A stretch of 64,000 bases of DNA. Origin: Streptomyces flavofungini (GTDB taxonomy: Bacteria; Actinomycetota; Actinomycetes; Streptomycetales; Streptomycetaceae). Position 1 is the stretch's first letter, and each line of letters opens with the position of its first letter. Below the pieces are notes generated by a model. That model searched no databases. It was given only the letters and a program-made list of their open reading frames with translations, and was not told the DNA's origin. The translations under genes and the position numbers were made by a program. The stretch covers positions 1 to 64,000 of the forward strand of contig NZ_BMVR01000014.1 in NCBI RefSeq assembly GCF_014650815.1, read 5' to 3'. Of this stretch, positions 47,601 to 57,600 are shown in pieces.

Positions 47601-50600
47601 GTCGTGGCCGACCGGGAGGCGGGCGCCGGGCAGGCGCCGTTCGACTTCCTCTTCGTCCTGGAGAACACCGACTTCGGCGCCCTCGCGCTGCCCGGCTGCA
47701 CGGCACGGCCCGAGTGGCCGACGCCGAGCGAGGCGAAGTGTCCGCTGACCCTGTCGGTGGTGGAGCACGGCGGATACGTCGACTGCCTGTGGGAGTACGA
47801 CGCCCGGTACTTCGACGCCGACGAAGTGACCGCCCTCGACGTGCTGTTCCGCCGCGCCCTCGACCTGCTGGCCAGCGGAGCGGACCCCACCCTCGCCGAG
47901 CTGGTGGCGCCCCACCGCCGCGGCCTGCCCGAGCCCGGCCGCGCCGCCCCGGCGCGACCCGACTTCACGACCGTCGCCGAGGGCTTCGCCGATCAGGTCC
48001 GCCGGACCCCCGACGCACCGGCGCTGGCCTCGGCGGACCGTACCTTCACCTACGCCGAACTCGACGCGCACGCCGCCGCGTTGGCCACCGAGCTGCGGCA
48101 CGAGCACCCGGCACCGCCGGACGCCGACGGCCCTCGCCATGTCGCCCTGTACCTCGACGCCTCGCCCGAACATGTGGTGGCGCTGCTCGCACTGGCCCGG
48201 CTGAACCTGACCGTCGTGCCCCTCGACCCCTCGTACCCGCCCGCGCTGCTGCGGCAGATCCTGGACCAGGTGCAGCCGCTGTGCGTCCTGGTGCCGCCGG
48301 ACGGGGCGCCCGCGCTCGACGCGTTCGCCCCGGCCGGGCTGCCGCGCCGACCGGTCGTCCTCCCGGAGCGGGCGCCGACGGCCGACGGCGTGTTCGTGCC
48401 GCATGACGGACGGCAGCCGCTGTACACCCTGTTCACGTCCGGCTCCACGGGCGTCCCCAAGGGCGTGCGGGTGCCCGACCGGACGCTGTGCAACCTGCTC
48501 CAGTGGCAGCGGGAGTCCGGTGGTCTCGCGGCGCCCGCGGTCACGCAGCAGTTCGCCATGCTGTCCTTCGACGTCTCCTTCCAGGAGATCTTCGGCACGC
48601 TGTGCGGGGGCGGCCTGCTCCGTCTCGTACGTCCCGGTCTGCGCCAGGACGCGCCCGCGCTCCTCGACCGGCTCGAAGCGGACGGGATCGAGCGCCTCCA
48701 CCTGCCGTACGTGGCGCTCCAGGTCCTCGCCGAGCACGCTGTCCGCCTCGGCCGCTACCCCTCGCGGCTGCGTGACGTCATCACCGCCGGTGAGCAGCTG
48801 CTGTGCACGGACGCCATCCGCCGCTGGTTCGCCGGGCTGCCCGGCGCACGTCTGTTCAACCACTACGGGCCGACCGAGACGCACGTGGTCAGCGCGCTGT
48901 GTCTGGACGGGGACCCGGCGGGCTGGCCGGAGCGTCCGGCCATCGGGCGGCCGGTCGCGGGCGCCTGGCTGCGCGTCGTCGACGACGCCGACGAGGCCCT
49001 GCCGCCGGGACGCCCCGGCCGCCTCCTCATCGGCGGCCCCATGGCGGCGCCCTGCTACCTGGGCGACCCCGCGCTGAACGCGGAACGCTTCGTGGACGTG
49101 CCCGGCCTCGGCACGTTCTACCGCAGCGGTGACATCGCCCGCTTCGACGCGGACGGGCTGCTGCGCTACCTGGGCCGCGACGACCAGCAGATCAAGGTGA
49201 GCGGCCACCGCCTGGAACTCGGGCAGGTCGAGGCGGCGTTGCTGCGGCATCCGGATGTCGTCAACGCCGTGGTCGTACGGGACGAGGACGCGCTGGTCGC
49301 CTGTGTGCAGGTGCGGGACGGGGCCTCGGGCACGGGATCGGCCGAGGGCGCGAGCACGGAGGGCGCGGGCAGCGCGGGCAGCGCGGGCAGCGCGGGCAGC
49401 GCGGGCAGCGCGGGCAGCGCGGGCAGCGCGGGCAGCGCGGGCAGCGCGGGCAGCGCGGACGACACGGTGCCACAGGGGCTCACCGCAGGGGCGCTGTCCC
49501 GGCATCTGGCGCCGCTGCTGCCCTCGTACATACGTGTCGACCGCTTCCGGCGCGTGCGGGCGCTGCCGCTCACGCCGAGCGGCAAGCTGGACCGGCGGGC
49601 CGCGCTCACCGCTCCCGGCGAGGAGTTGCGGCACACCGGCAGCGCGGCCGGGCCGGTTCTCTCGGTGTACGAGGCCCGGCTCAGCGAACTGTTCCAGGAG
49701 GTGGTCGGGCGGCCCGTCGGGCCCGAGCAGCGCTTCTTCGACGCCGGGGCGTCCAGTCTGGACCTGATGCGGTTCCATCTGCGGTGCACCGCGGAGCCGG
49801 AGCTGCGGTTCACCATCCCCGATCTGTTCGAGCACGTGACGGTGCGGCGTCTGGCCACGTTCCTGGAGTCCACGCTTCCGGCTGTGGAGGACGCCGGGAC
49901 CCCGCCCGTGTCCGTCGACGAGCCCATCGCTGTCGTCGGCATGGCGGTCCGGCTGCCCGGCGCCGACGATCTCGCGGCCTTCTGGGACCTGGTGCGTACC
50001 GGGGCCCGCGGCATCGAGCACTTCGACGCCGCCGATGGGCTGGTCGGGGCGCGCAGCCAGATGTCGGGCCTGCTCTCCTTCGACCCGGAGCACTTCGGCA
50101 TCAGCCGCCAGGAGGCCCGGCTGATGGACCCGCAGCAGCGGCATCTGCTGATGAGTTCCGTGCAGGCGCTCACGCACGCCGGGATCACCGACCCGGGCGC
50201 CCGGCGCGTCGGGCTCGTCGCCGGGTGCGGCGAGAACACCTACTTCCAGTCGCTGCTCCGCGAGGCCGATCCGGAGCAGGTGCCCGACAGCTTCCAGATG
50301 GCGCTCCACCACGACAAGGACTTCCTCACCACCAAGGTGGCCTACCACCTCGACCTGTCGGGCCCGGCCTTCACCGTGCAGGCGGCGTGCGCCAGTTCAC
50401 TGGTGGCGGTGCACGTCGCGGCCGGGCTGCTGCGCCAGGGCGACGCCGACGTGATGCTCGCGGGCGGGGTGCTCGTCGACACGCTCCTGACCGACGGCTA
50501 CACCTACCGTCCGCAGCACATCTTCTCCAAGGACGGGCACTGCCGCCCGTTCAGCGACGACTCCAGCGGGACCGTCGGGGCGAGCGGCGTCGGCGTGGTC

Positions 50601-53600
50601 GTCCTCAAGCCGCTGCGCGCCGCCCACCGCGACGGCGACACCGTCTACGCGGTGATCACCGGCTCGGCGCTCAACAACGACGGCTCGGGGAAGCTCAGTT
50701 ACAGCGCGCCGTCGCTCGCCGGGCAGCGTGAGGTCATTCGTGGTGCGCTGCGCCGCAGTGGGCGTGACGGCGGCGATGTGGGCTATGTCGAGGCGCATGG
50801 CACGGGTACGCAGCTGGGTGATCCGGTGGAACTCGGCGCTCTGCGGCAGGCGTTCGGGGTCTCGGAGGCGGGCGCGGGCGCCTCGGGCGACGTGGACGGC
50901 TCGGGCGGCTCGGGCGGCGCAGACGGTTCGGGTGGTTCGGGCGGCGTGGACCGCGCAGGCGGCTCGGACGGTTCGGGCGGCTCAGACGGCGCGGCCAGCC
51001 CGGGCGGCTGCGCGCTGACGTCGGTGAAGAGCCAGATCGGTCATCTGGGCGCCGCGGCAGGCGTGGTCGGTCTCGTACGGGCCGCCCTCGCCCTGCACCA
51101 CGAAGTGATCCCGCCCAACGTCGACTTCCACCGGCTCAACCCCCGGCTCGGCTCCGACGCGGCCCCCTTCTACATCCCGACCGAGGCGCACCCCTGGCCC
51201 GCCGGGCGCCCCCGGGTGGCGGCCGTCAGCAGCTTCGGCATCGGCGGCACCAACGCGCACCTCGTCCTCGAAGCGGACGGGGCACCGGCGCCGGGCGGGG
51301 CGCCGAGGCCGGACGAGACACCGGTACCGGCCGGCCCCGCGCCGCACCGTCCCGTCGTGCCCTGCCTGGTGCTGTCGAGCAGCAGCGCGGCCGGGCTGCG
51401 CGCCGACGCCGCCCGCATCGCCGACTACCTCGAAGACCGGCCCGAGGCGTACGGCCACGTCCTGCGCCATCTGCAGGCCGGGCGACCGGCGCGGCGCCGA
51501 CGGGCCGCGGCGGTCTGCGCCGACGCCGGGGCCGCCGTGGCGTGGCTGCGTACGCTGTCCGCCGTCGAGGCGCCCGGCATCGACACGACGGCCCAGGAAG
51601 GCCCCCGCACCGGCGGGGACCCTACGGCCACGGAACGTGTCGACGCCTGGCTTGCGGGCCGGACCGTCCCCTGGCCCACAGGACCCGCGCAGGCCCCCTG
51701 GGACTTTCCCCCGCCCGCCTTCCACCTCGCCGAGTACGACTTCCCGCGCGCCGCTCCCACCGGCGCCACTCCCCCGAGCGCCGACCCGCGCACGGCGGAG
51801 GCCGAATGGCCGCAGCGGCTGCCCGAAGCCGACTGGCTGCACCAGCCGCACTGGGTACGCCTCAGCCGCGCCCGCACCCCCGCCGGTCCGCGCACCCCCG
51901 CGACGCTGGTGGCGCTGACCGCCGCCCCGACGCCGCCCGAGGCACTGCGCCCCTTCGCGGACGTCTACGAGCGGGTGGTGCGGGTCAGCGCGGGCCGCGC
52001 CTTCGCCCATCTCGCGGACGACGTGTACGAGGTGGATCCCGCCGACCCCGGTTCGCTGCGGCAGTTGCTCACCGCGCTCACCGAGGCGGGACCAGCAGGG
52101 CCGTCCATGCCAGCAGGCCCCGTGGACATCGACTGGCTGCACGCACTGCCGCTCGCCGTCGCCGGGCCCGTCGGCGACGACACCCTCGACCGCGCCCGTT
52201 GGGCCTGCCTGGACACCCCGGCGGCCCTGATCCGGGCGGCGGCGGACCTGCCGGACTCGCTGCGCCTGCGCCCCTGGTGGCTGTCGTACCGCGCCCAGCC
52301 AGTCGAAGGTGACGTACTGCGGCCGGAGTTGGGGCTGCTCGCGGGCGCCGCCGAAGTGGTGCCGCAGGAGTGTGGCGTCGACGGCCGCTGGCTGGACCTG
52401 CCCTCCGGGGACCCGGGCGACTGGGCCGCCGCGCTGGCCGCGCTCCTCGCCGAGGCCGACGCCTCGACGGGCCCGCCCCGGCGGCTCGCGCTGCGCCAGG
52501 GCTACTGGTGGCGGCAGGCGCTGCTTCCCGTGCCCGCTGCCGAAGTGCCCGACGCCACGGAGCCCGGCATGCCGTCGGCCGAGGCCGACACCCATGTGGT
52601 CCTCGGCGGCACCGGCGGGATCGGCGTCGCCCTCGCCGCCTGGCTGCTCACGCGGTCCGACTGCCGGGTCGTCCTCACGTCCCGGCACCCGCGGCTCCCC
52701 GCCGATCTGACGCCGTGGGCGGACCGCGTCGAGCTGGTCGAGGCCGACCTGGCGACGGAACCGACCGAGGCGGTCCTGGAGCGGGTCGAGGCGCGTGCCG
52801 GACGGATCGGCGGCGTGGTGCACGCCGCGGGCGAGGCGGGCGGCGGGCTGATCGCGCGCCGCGACGGCGCCGCGATGCGACGGGTCACGGCGGCCAAACT
52901 GCGGGGCGCACTCCTGACGGAGCGTCTGATAGAGCGCCACCGGCCGGACTTCGCCGTGTACTGCTCGTCGATGGCCGCGCACTTCGGAGGCATCGGCCAG
53001 TTCGACTACGCCGCCGCGGCCGGTCTCCTCGACGGCTTCGCCCGCCACCGCTCCGGCGCGGGCGAGACCACGGCGCGCCTCGGGATCGGCTGGGACATCT
53101 GGAGCGAGGTCGGCATGGCCCGCGACGCCCTGCGGTCCGACCCCCGGCACCAGGCGCATCTCGCGGTCGGCCTGGCGGTGAAGGAGGGGCAGCGGCTGTT
53201 CGCCAGGGCGTTGACGCTGGGCCTGCCGCAGCTCCTGGTGTCCACCACCGACATCGGGCGGGCACGTGACTTCTACGTCGCGCCTGCGGGCACCCGGCCG
53301 GGGGTGCGGCACGAAGGTGCCACTGCGGCAGGCTCGGCCGCTGGTCAGAGCGCTGGCCAGGACGCCCGTCAGCGCGCTGGCCACAGTGCGGGGCAGGAGC
53401 CCGATCAGGTCGCCGCCCGACTCGGCGGCTGGGCCCGGTCCCTGCTCGGTCTGGACGACATCGACCCGGCCGCCTCGCTGTACGACCACGGCGCCGATTC
53501 CCTCATGATGCTCGACCTGATCGCCAAGGTGGAGGAGCACTACGGAGTCGACGTGGAGCTGTCCGAGCTGAGCCACCGGGTCAGCCTCAACGAGGTGGGC

Positions 53601-54536
53601 TCCCGTGTCACCGGTGCCACACGGCAGGCGGCACCGACACCGGCGGCGGCACAGGCGGCACAGGCGGCACAGACAGCACAGACAGCACAGACAGCACAGA
53701 CAGCACAGACAGCACAGACAGCACAGACAGCGGATCACGCAGCCGCAGCGCGAGCCGTCGCAGACGATCAGCTCGTCTCCGTAGAGGTCTGGCAGCAGGG
53801 CACCGGCCGCGACCTGATCTGCCTCGTCCACCCCGTCGGCGGCGACATCCAGGCGTACCGCGCCCTGGTCTCCGAACTCGCCCCGCACCTCACGGTCTGC
53901 CTGATCGCCGACCCCGCGCTGCGGCGAGCGGACCTGCCCGGCTGGTCGATCGCCGACCGCGCCCGCCGCTATCACGCGGCGCTCCAGGCGCGCTTCCCGC
54001 ACGGCGAGTGGCAGTGGCGGCTCGCGGGCTGGTCGTTCGGCGCCTGGGTGGCGCACGCCATGGCCGCGGCGGCGGAGGCGTCCGGCCGTCCGGCCGCCCG
54101 GCTGTATCTGCTCGACCCGCCGCCTCCGGGTGCCGCGCGGCACTTCCAGGCGTACGACGAGACGCAGTTGGAGGCGGTGTTCGCGCACGAGCTGGGCCAG
54201 GGTGACGCCGGGGGTCCGGCGAGCCCGCAGGCGGCGGCGTACGCGGAGCGCCTCGCCCGCTGCTGCCGCGCCAACATGGCGGGCCTGGCTCGGCACGAGC
54301 TGCCCCGGCTGACCGGCACGCCCACGCGCGTGTGGCTCGCGGGCCGCGCGGTGGCCGGGCTGCCGCCCATGGGCCCGCCGGACGCCCAACGGCGTGCCTG
54401 GCAGACGGAGTTGCCGCGACTCACCTCCTGCGACGTACTGGACGCCACGCACTACGGCATCGTCCGGGCCCCACAGGCGCGGGTGGTGGCCACCACGGTC
54501 AACGCCGACTCCCGGCCGGACACGGCGCCGCGCTGA
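44646..54536 (+). CDS. Hybrid NRPS-PKS megasynthase, A-T-C-A-T-KS-KR-T-TE, without acyltransferase
   Basis: A 3296-residue assembly line. A1 about 10-540 (YTSGSTGHPKG at 169; pocket residues D-A-F-I-L-G-V-T-F suggest Val/Ile). T1 Ser about 586. C about 620-1060 with HHIAVDG at 771. A2 about 1110-1650 with a D-V-Q-H-I-A-H-V-V pocket, close to the proline code. T2 Ser about 1704. KS about 1758-2190 with Cys 1915, His 2051 and 2133, all present. No AT domain follows. KR with LGGTGGIG near 2653, Ser 2775 and Tyr 2788. T3 Ser about 2952. TE with GWSFGAW, Ser 3130. The product should be an X-Pro dipeptide extended by a reduced C2 unit and released by TE; malonyl must come in trans. GTG 44646 lacks a good site, whereas TTG 44661 follows GGAAGAG. 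Confidence 0.92.
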   Translation: MEEFSLSANQGLATTVLAQARRRPAAVALVDGERTLTYAELDAASAAVADALRHHGLRPGQAVAVCLPRSWELVCAMLGILRLGATVVPLDAQSPPERRRHILTDSDCAAVVHGAAALDEPPEGVRPFDVSALLQGAPGEAGAPGEADGDSGTRDNAVKDSTGVSFVFYTSGSTGHPKGVEVRDAGILRLARPGYLRLDEGARFACLSNPAFDAISFEVWVPLLTGGRCVILRDETVQTPDVLAAELERRRVDVLFITVALFNAIVDKVPHCFAGIGQVLVGGEQLNARLIRRWFRHNPDSPTRLHNVYGPTEATTFALCHPIPRDLAGEVIPIGLPLPDTGALAVVDGTRAAEPGEVGELYLSGEALAAGYRNLPEETERRFVSLPWHDAGPDAGRDCGHPVGPDTERHAGPDRHYRTGDLVRVDADGRVEYVERADRQVKVRGFRVEPGELERQIVAHPAVRQAYVCTRRDPDGVNELLAYLVLGAHLSYDDFDRHLAASLPAYMRPHRAYRVPELPLNANGKVDKSALLRRTDAPWTAAGDGRGEDAAPVTDQQREVLVLAGRILGVGDLRLGDRWVASGGDSLKALRLRFEVRRRWGREVPQALVLRADFAELAAAIEAGRAGDGVPYPPVAAPAGAASAPATSEQQRLWLLQQRQPDSRAYHVPLAFRLDGAVDTSALRHALRALVARHPALRTAFESTPAGLRQVVRDAYDPWAEPTDEALRSDDGRRAFTDDFFAAPFDLAVPRLLRACWLPSPGGGELLLLAHHIAVDGWSLNVLFGELSAVYTAYAQVASSEPEDAAEHPPAPTALPTPPQDAPPVPTPLDYAAWQATWFTHDAYRAQRSELRQHYATSASESTPLEPVRAAGHTPDGRLLRSTLDAGRRAALDRLCADLGRTRFQLLLSVYAWSLYGVTGRTAPRIAGPVAGRPVQEFEASVGMFANTLLLPLELAPRERLRAQLRRHADTAQAVLDRQDVALPDVVADREAGAGQAPFDFLFVLENTDFGALALPGCTARPEWPTPSEAKCPLTLSVVEHGGYVDCLWEYDARYFDADEVTALDVLFRRALDLLASGADPTLAELVAPHRRGLPEPGRAAPARPDFTTVAEGFADQVRRTPDAPALASADRTFTYAELDAHAAALATELRHEHPAPPDADGPRHVALYLDASPEHVVALLALARLNLTVVPLDPSYPPALLRQILDQVQPLCVLVPPDGAPALDAFAPAGLPRRPVVLPERAPTADGVFVPHDGRQPLYTLFTSGSTGVPKGVRVPDRTLCNLLQWQRESGGLAAPAVTQQFAMLSFDVSFQEIFGTLCGGGLLRLVRPGLRQDAPALLDRLEADGIERLHLPYVALQVLAEHAVRLGRYPSRLRDVITAGEQLLCTDAIRRWFAGLPGARLFNHYGPTETHVVSALCLDGDPAGWPERPAIGRPVAGAWLRVVDDADEALPPGRPGRLLIGGPMAAPCYLGDPALNAERFVDVPGLGTFYRSGDIARFDADGLLRYLGRDDQQIKVSGHRLELGQVEAALLRHPDVVNAVVVRDEDALVACVQVRDGASGTGSAEGASTEGAGSAGSAGSAGSAGSAGSAGSAGSAGSAGSADDTVPQGLTAGALSRHLAPLLPSYIRVDRFRRVRALPLTPSGKLDRRAALTAPGEELRHTGSAAGPVLSVYEARLSELFQEVVGRPVGPEQRFFDAGASSLDLMRFHLRCTAEPELRFTIPDLFEHVTVRRLATFLESTLPAVEDAGTPPVSVDEPIAVVGMAVRLPGADDLAAFWDLVRTGARGIEHFDAADGLVGARSQMSGLLSFDPEHFGISRQEARLMDPQQRHLLMSSVQALTHAGITDPGARRVGLVAGCGENTYFQSLLREADPEQVPDSFQMALHHDKDFLTTKVAYHLDLSGPAFTVQAACASSLVAVHVAAGLLRQGDADVMLAGGVLVDTLLTDGYTYRPQHIFSKDGHCRPFSDDSSGTVGASGVGVVVLKPLRAAHRDGDTVYAVITGSALNNDGSGKLSYSAPSLAGQREVIRGALRRSGRDGGDVGYVEAHGTGTQLGDPVELGALRQAFGVSEAGAGASGDVDGSGGSGGADGSGGSGGVDRAGGSDGSGGSDGAASPGGCALTSVKSQIGHLGAAAGVVGLVRAALALHHEVIPPNVDFHRLNPRLGSDAAPFYIPTEAHPWPAGRPRVAAVSSFGIGGTNAHLVLEADGAPAPGGAPRPDETPVPAGPAPHRPVVPCLVLSSSSAAGLRADAARIADYLEDRPEAYGHVLRHLQAGRPARRRRAAAVCADAGAAVAWLRTLSAVEAPGIDTTAQEGPRTGGDPTATERVDAWLAGRTVPWPTGPAQAPWDFPPPAFHLAEYDFPRAAPTGATPPSADPRTAEAEWPQRLPEADWLHQPHWVRLSRARTPAGPRTPATLVALTAAPTPPEALRPFADVYERVVRVSAGRAFAHLADDVYEVDPADPGSLRQLLTALTEAGPAGPSMPAGPVDIDWLHALPLAVAGPVGDDTLDRARWACLDTPAALIRAAADLPDSLRLRPWWLSYRAQPVEGDVLRPELGLLAGAAEVVPQECGVDGRWLDLPSGDPGDWAAALAALLAEADASTGPPRRLALRQGYWWRQALLPVPAAEVPDATEPGMPSAEADTHVVLGGTGGIGVALAAWLLTRSDCRVVLTSRHPRLPADLTPWADRVELVEADLATEPTEAVLERVEARAGRIGGVVHAAGEAGGGLIARRDGAAMRRVTAAKLRGALLTERLIERHRPDFAVYCSSMAAHFGGIGQFDYAAAAGLLDGFARHRSGAGETTARLGIGWDIWSEVGMARDALRSDPRHQAHLAVGLAVKEGQRLFARALTLGLPQLLVSTTDIGRARDFYVAPAGTRPGVRHEGATAAGSAAGQSAGQDARQRAGHSAGQEPDQVAARLGGWARSLLGLDDIDPAASLYDHGADSLMMLDLIAKVEEHYGVDVELSELSHRVSLNEVGSRVTGATRQAAPTPAAAQAAQAAQTAQTAQTAQTAQTAQTAQTADHAAAARAVADDQLVSVEVWQQGTGRDLICLVHPVGGDIQAYRALVSELAPHLTVCLIADPALRRADLPGWSIADRARRYHAALQARFPHGEWQWRLAGWSFGAWVAHAMAAAAEASGRPAARLYLLDPPPPGAARHFQAYDETQLEAVFAHELGQGDAGGPASPQAAAYAERLARCCRANMAGLARHELPRLTGTPTRVWLAGRAVAGLPPMGPPDAQRRAWQTELPRLTSCDVLDATHYGIVRAPQARVVATTVNADSRPDTAPR
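49365..49454. repeat. Ten tandem copies of a 9-bp unit in the second A domain
   Basis: GCGGGCAGC occurs ten times without interruption and encodes a Gly-Ser-Ala tripeptide run between the A8 and A9-A10 regions of A2. In-frame expansion or contraction would change linker length without breaking the enzyme. Confidence 0.95.
50876..51006. repeat. Gly/Ser/Asp-rich repeat insertion inside the KS domain
   Basis: Degenerate units such as GGCTCGGGC and GGTTCGGGT encode about 43 residues rich in Gly, Ser and Asp (DGSGGSGG type). It lies between the EAHGTGT and KSQIGH active-site motifs, where related KS domains have a short loop. Confidence 0.85.
53651..53731. repeat. Nine tandem 9-bp units in the linker before the thioesterase
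   Basis: Two ACAGGCGGC units are followed by seven ACAGACAGC units and encode Ala-Gln-Ala/Thr repeats in the linker between the last carrier domain and the TE. The same 9-bp period as the repeat in A2, but an unrelated unit. Confidence 0.95.
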
Positions 54537-54540
54537 GCGG

Positions 54541-54568
54541 GCTCCCGGCGCACGCGTCCGCCGGGAGC
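54541..54568. terminator. Hairpin after the NRPS-PKS gene
   Basis: The perfect 10-bp arms GCTCCCGGCG and CGCCGGGAGC around an 8-nt loop, 5 nt after the stop codon at 54536. No U tract. Confidence 0.65.
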
Positions 54569-54626
54569 ACCCGCGCCACCCGTCCAGCCACCACCGCACC
54601 GCTCCCCGCCCGAGGAACCCGCCCTG

Positions 54627-54657
54627 AGGGGGCGGTACGGAACGCCGTCCGCCCCCT
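54627..54657. terminator. Bidirectional hairpin between convergent megasynthases
   Basis: AGGGGGCGG-T-ACGG-AACG-CCGT-CCGCCCCCT forms a 13-bp stem with one unpaired base on the left arm. It lies 12 bp beyond the end of the minus-strand NRPS and 90 bp beyond the plus-strand gene, and could end transcription from both sides. Confidence 0.75.
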
Positions 54658-54669
54658 GCTCCCCCGCTG

Positions 54670-57600
54670 CTACTCCCCGTCCCCGCCCTCGTCCCCGCGG
54701 GCAAGGCCCAGTTCGGACCGTACGAGCGCCGCCACCCGCCGCACCTCGTCGCTCTCCAGCATCTCCCAGTGGTCGCAGGGCAGCGGCTCGACGAGGTAGC
54801 CGCCACCGGCGCGGCGGCCCCAGAACTCCCGTACCTCCTTGCGGTAGGCCTCGGGCGCCTCCTCCTCGACGGCCTGAACGAAGACGGTCCTGGCCGGGGT
54901 CGGCGGCGGGGCATAGGTCGCGATGGCGCCCCGGTTGTTGTTGTAGACGTCGAAGTACCGCTCGATCTGGTCGTCCTCGATGCCGGGGTACATGCCGTTG
55001 AACTTGACGAGCTTGTCGCGGAAGTCCGCCATGCCGACCGGGCCGACGGCGGCGCGCGCCGCGGCGTCCTCCGTGCCGGGCGCGTCGAGCAGCACGACGC
55101 TCAGGCGGGTGTGGCCCGCCGCGGCGAGGCGGCGGCCCAGCTCGTGCGCGACCAGGCCGCCGAACGACAGCCCGACCACGACCAGCGGGGCGCCGTCGAG
55201 GAGCGGCTCGGCCAGCTTCTCGTACGCCTCGGCCATCTCCTCGACCGTCGGCAGGAACGACTCGCCGGGGTGCAGGCCGGGCGACTGGATGCCGTACACC
55301 CCGACGGTGTCGGGGAGTTCCTTGGCCAGCGAGAGGTAGCAGAACGCGGTGCCGCCCGCCGGGTGGACGCAGAGCACGCGCGCGTGGCCGTCGCCCGCGC
55401 GGAAGGAGATGAGGTCGCTGGGCGGTGCGCCGGAGGCACCGCCGCGCAGCCGCTCGGCCTGTTCCTCGATGGTCGGGTGGAGCAGGACGTCGCGGACCGA
55501 GACCTCCTCGCCGAGTTCCTCGCGGATGGCGTGGGAGAGCTTGATGGCCGAGATGGAGGTGCCGCCGACGTCGAAGAAGCTGTCCCGGATGCCGATGTCG
55601 GCGGTGAGCAGGAGCCGCCGCCACAGTTGGTAGAGGGCCCATTCGGCGTGGTCACGCGGGTTGGCGCGGTTCACCTGGACGGGTCCTTCGGCGTTCGCCC
55701 GCTCGACGAGGGCGGCCCGGTCGAGCTTGCCGTTCGGGGCGAGCGGGAGCCGGTCCAGGGTCAGGAAGAGCGACGGCACGAGATACGTCGGCAGGCGCTC
55801 GCCGAGGAACGCGCGCACCTGCCCGTCGGACGGCCCGCCCACGGCCGGGTCGACGGGGACCACGCAGGCGAGCAGTTGCGGAGCGCCGTGCTCCGCGCTG
55901 ACCACGACGGCGGCCTGGGCGACGCCCGGGTGCTGGATGAGGGCCGCCTCGATCTCGGCGGGCTCGACGCGAATCCCGCGGATCTTGGTCTGGTCGTCGG
56001 CGCGGCCCGCGTACACGAGTTGCCCGTCGGGGGTCCAGCGGGCGAGGTCGCCGGTGCGGTACATGCGGGCGCCGGGCGGCCCGTACGGGTCGGCGACGAA
56101 CCGCTCGGCGGTCAGGGCGGCCCGGCCGTGGTAGCCGCGGGCGACCTGGCCCGCCACGTACAGCTCGCCGATCGCGCCGGGTGGCAGGGGCGTGAGGGCG
56201 GGGCTGAGGACGTGGGCGCGCATGTTGCCGAGCGGGGTACCGATGGGCGTGGCGCCCGTGTCCGCTGGGCACTCGTCGGCAGCGGCCTCGCCGGTGAGGC
56301 GTTCGTCTGCAGGGCTGGTGAGGCGTTCATCTGCACGGCTCTCGCCGGTGCGGCGTCCGGCGGCAGGCCCGTCCCCGGCAAGGCCCTCCTCGGCGACACG
56401 CCCCGCCGCCGTGAACGTCGTCGCGTAGAACGACTCGGTCTGCCCGTACGCGTTGACGACACGGGCACCCGGCACGGCCCGGCGCACCCGCTGGACGAGC
56501 GCGGCGGGCAGCGCCTCCCCGGCGAGGACGACGGAGTCGGCGCGCAGCGCCCCGTCGTCGAGCTGGTCGAGGAGTTCCGCGAGGACCGAGGGCACGGCGC
56601 TGATCAGGCCGCCGCTCCAGCCGCCGCGCTCGCCGACCGTGAGGACGTCGCGGACGACCTCGACGGTGCCGCCCGCGGCGAGGGTGGTGAGGATCTCGAA
56701 GACGGACACGTCGAAGTTGACGGACGTCGCGGCCAAGGTGCGGGTGTCGGCGGTGACCCCGGTGGCGTCGGCCAGGCGCAGTGCGCCGTTGACGAGGGCG
56801 CGGTGCGTGAGCGTGACGCCCTTGGGGGTGCCGGTGGAGCCGGACGTGTACATCACGTACGCGGCGTTGTCGGGCCGCGTCACCGCAGCCGCCACGTCCG
56901 GCCCGGGAGCGGCGAAGTCGACGTCCTCGACGCACAGGTGCGGGACGTCGTCGACGGCGGGCAGGACATGGGCGGTGGCGGTGCTGGTCAGGACGAGGGT
57001 GCAGCGGCCGTCGGCCAGGATGTGGGCGAGGCGGGCGCTGGGGTAGGCGGGGTCGATGGGCAGATAGGCCGCGCCCGCCTCCAGGACGGCGAGCATACCG
57101 ACGACGAGGTCCGTGCTGCGGGGCAGTGCCAGGCCCACCACGGTCTCGGGGCCCGCGCCCCGGGCGACGAGCTCGCGGGCGAGCCGCCGGGTCCGCGCGC
57201 CCAGTTCCGCGTACGTCAGGGAGACATCGCCCCCGGTCACGGCGGTGGCTTGCGGGCACTGGGCGGCCCGCTCGGCCACGAGCCGGGGGACGGTCCGGTC
57301 CGGTACGTCGACGGCGGTGCCGTTCGCCCGGTCGAGGAGCAGCTCGCGTTCGGCGTCGAGCAGGAGGTCGAGGCGGGCGAGCGGGGTGTCCGGGTCGGCG
57401 GCGATCTGGTCGAGGACGCGGGCGAGGCGGGCGGCGATCGCCTCGACGGCGGCCCGGTCGAAGGTGCCGTCGCGGTACTGGAAGTCCATCCGCAGGTCCG
57501 GCTCCGCGATCACGGTCAGCGGGTAGTGGGTGCCGGAGATCGCCCGCGTGCCCGTGACGTTGACCCCGGCCGCCGCGAGCGCGGAGGCGAGTCTGGGCCG

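Noticed and set aside
47007..50348. Long minus-strand open frame opposite the C-A-T region of the hybrid gene
   Set aside because: Same reason: no domains and a composition typical of reverse complements of GC-rich coding DNA.
49365..53731. Regular 9-bp repeats considered as a CRISPR-like array
   Set aside because: There are no spacers, the units are in frame within a megasynthase gene, and they encode simple linkers.
50982..54914. Long minus-strand open frame opposite the PKS half of the hybrid gene
   Set aside because: It is an antisense shadow rich in Arg/Gly/Pro without motifs; the plus strand holds KS, KR, T and TE.
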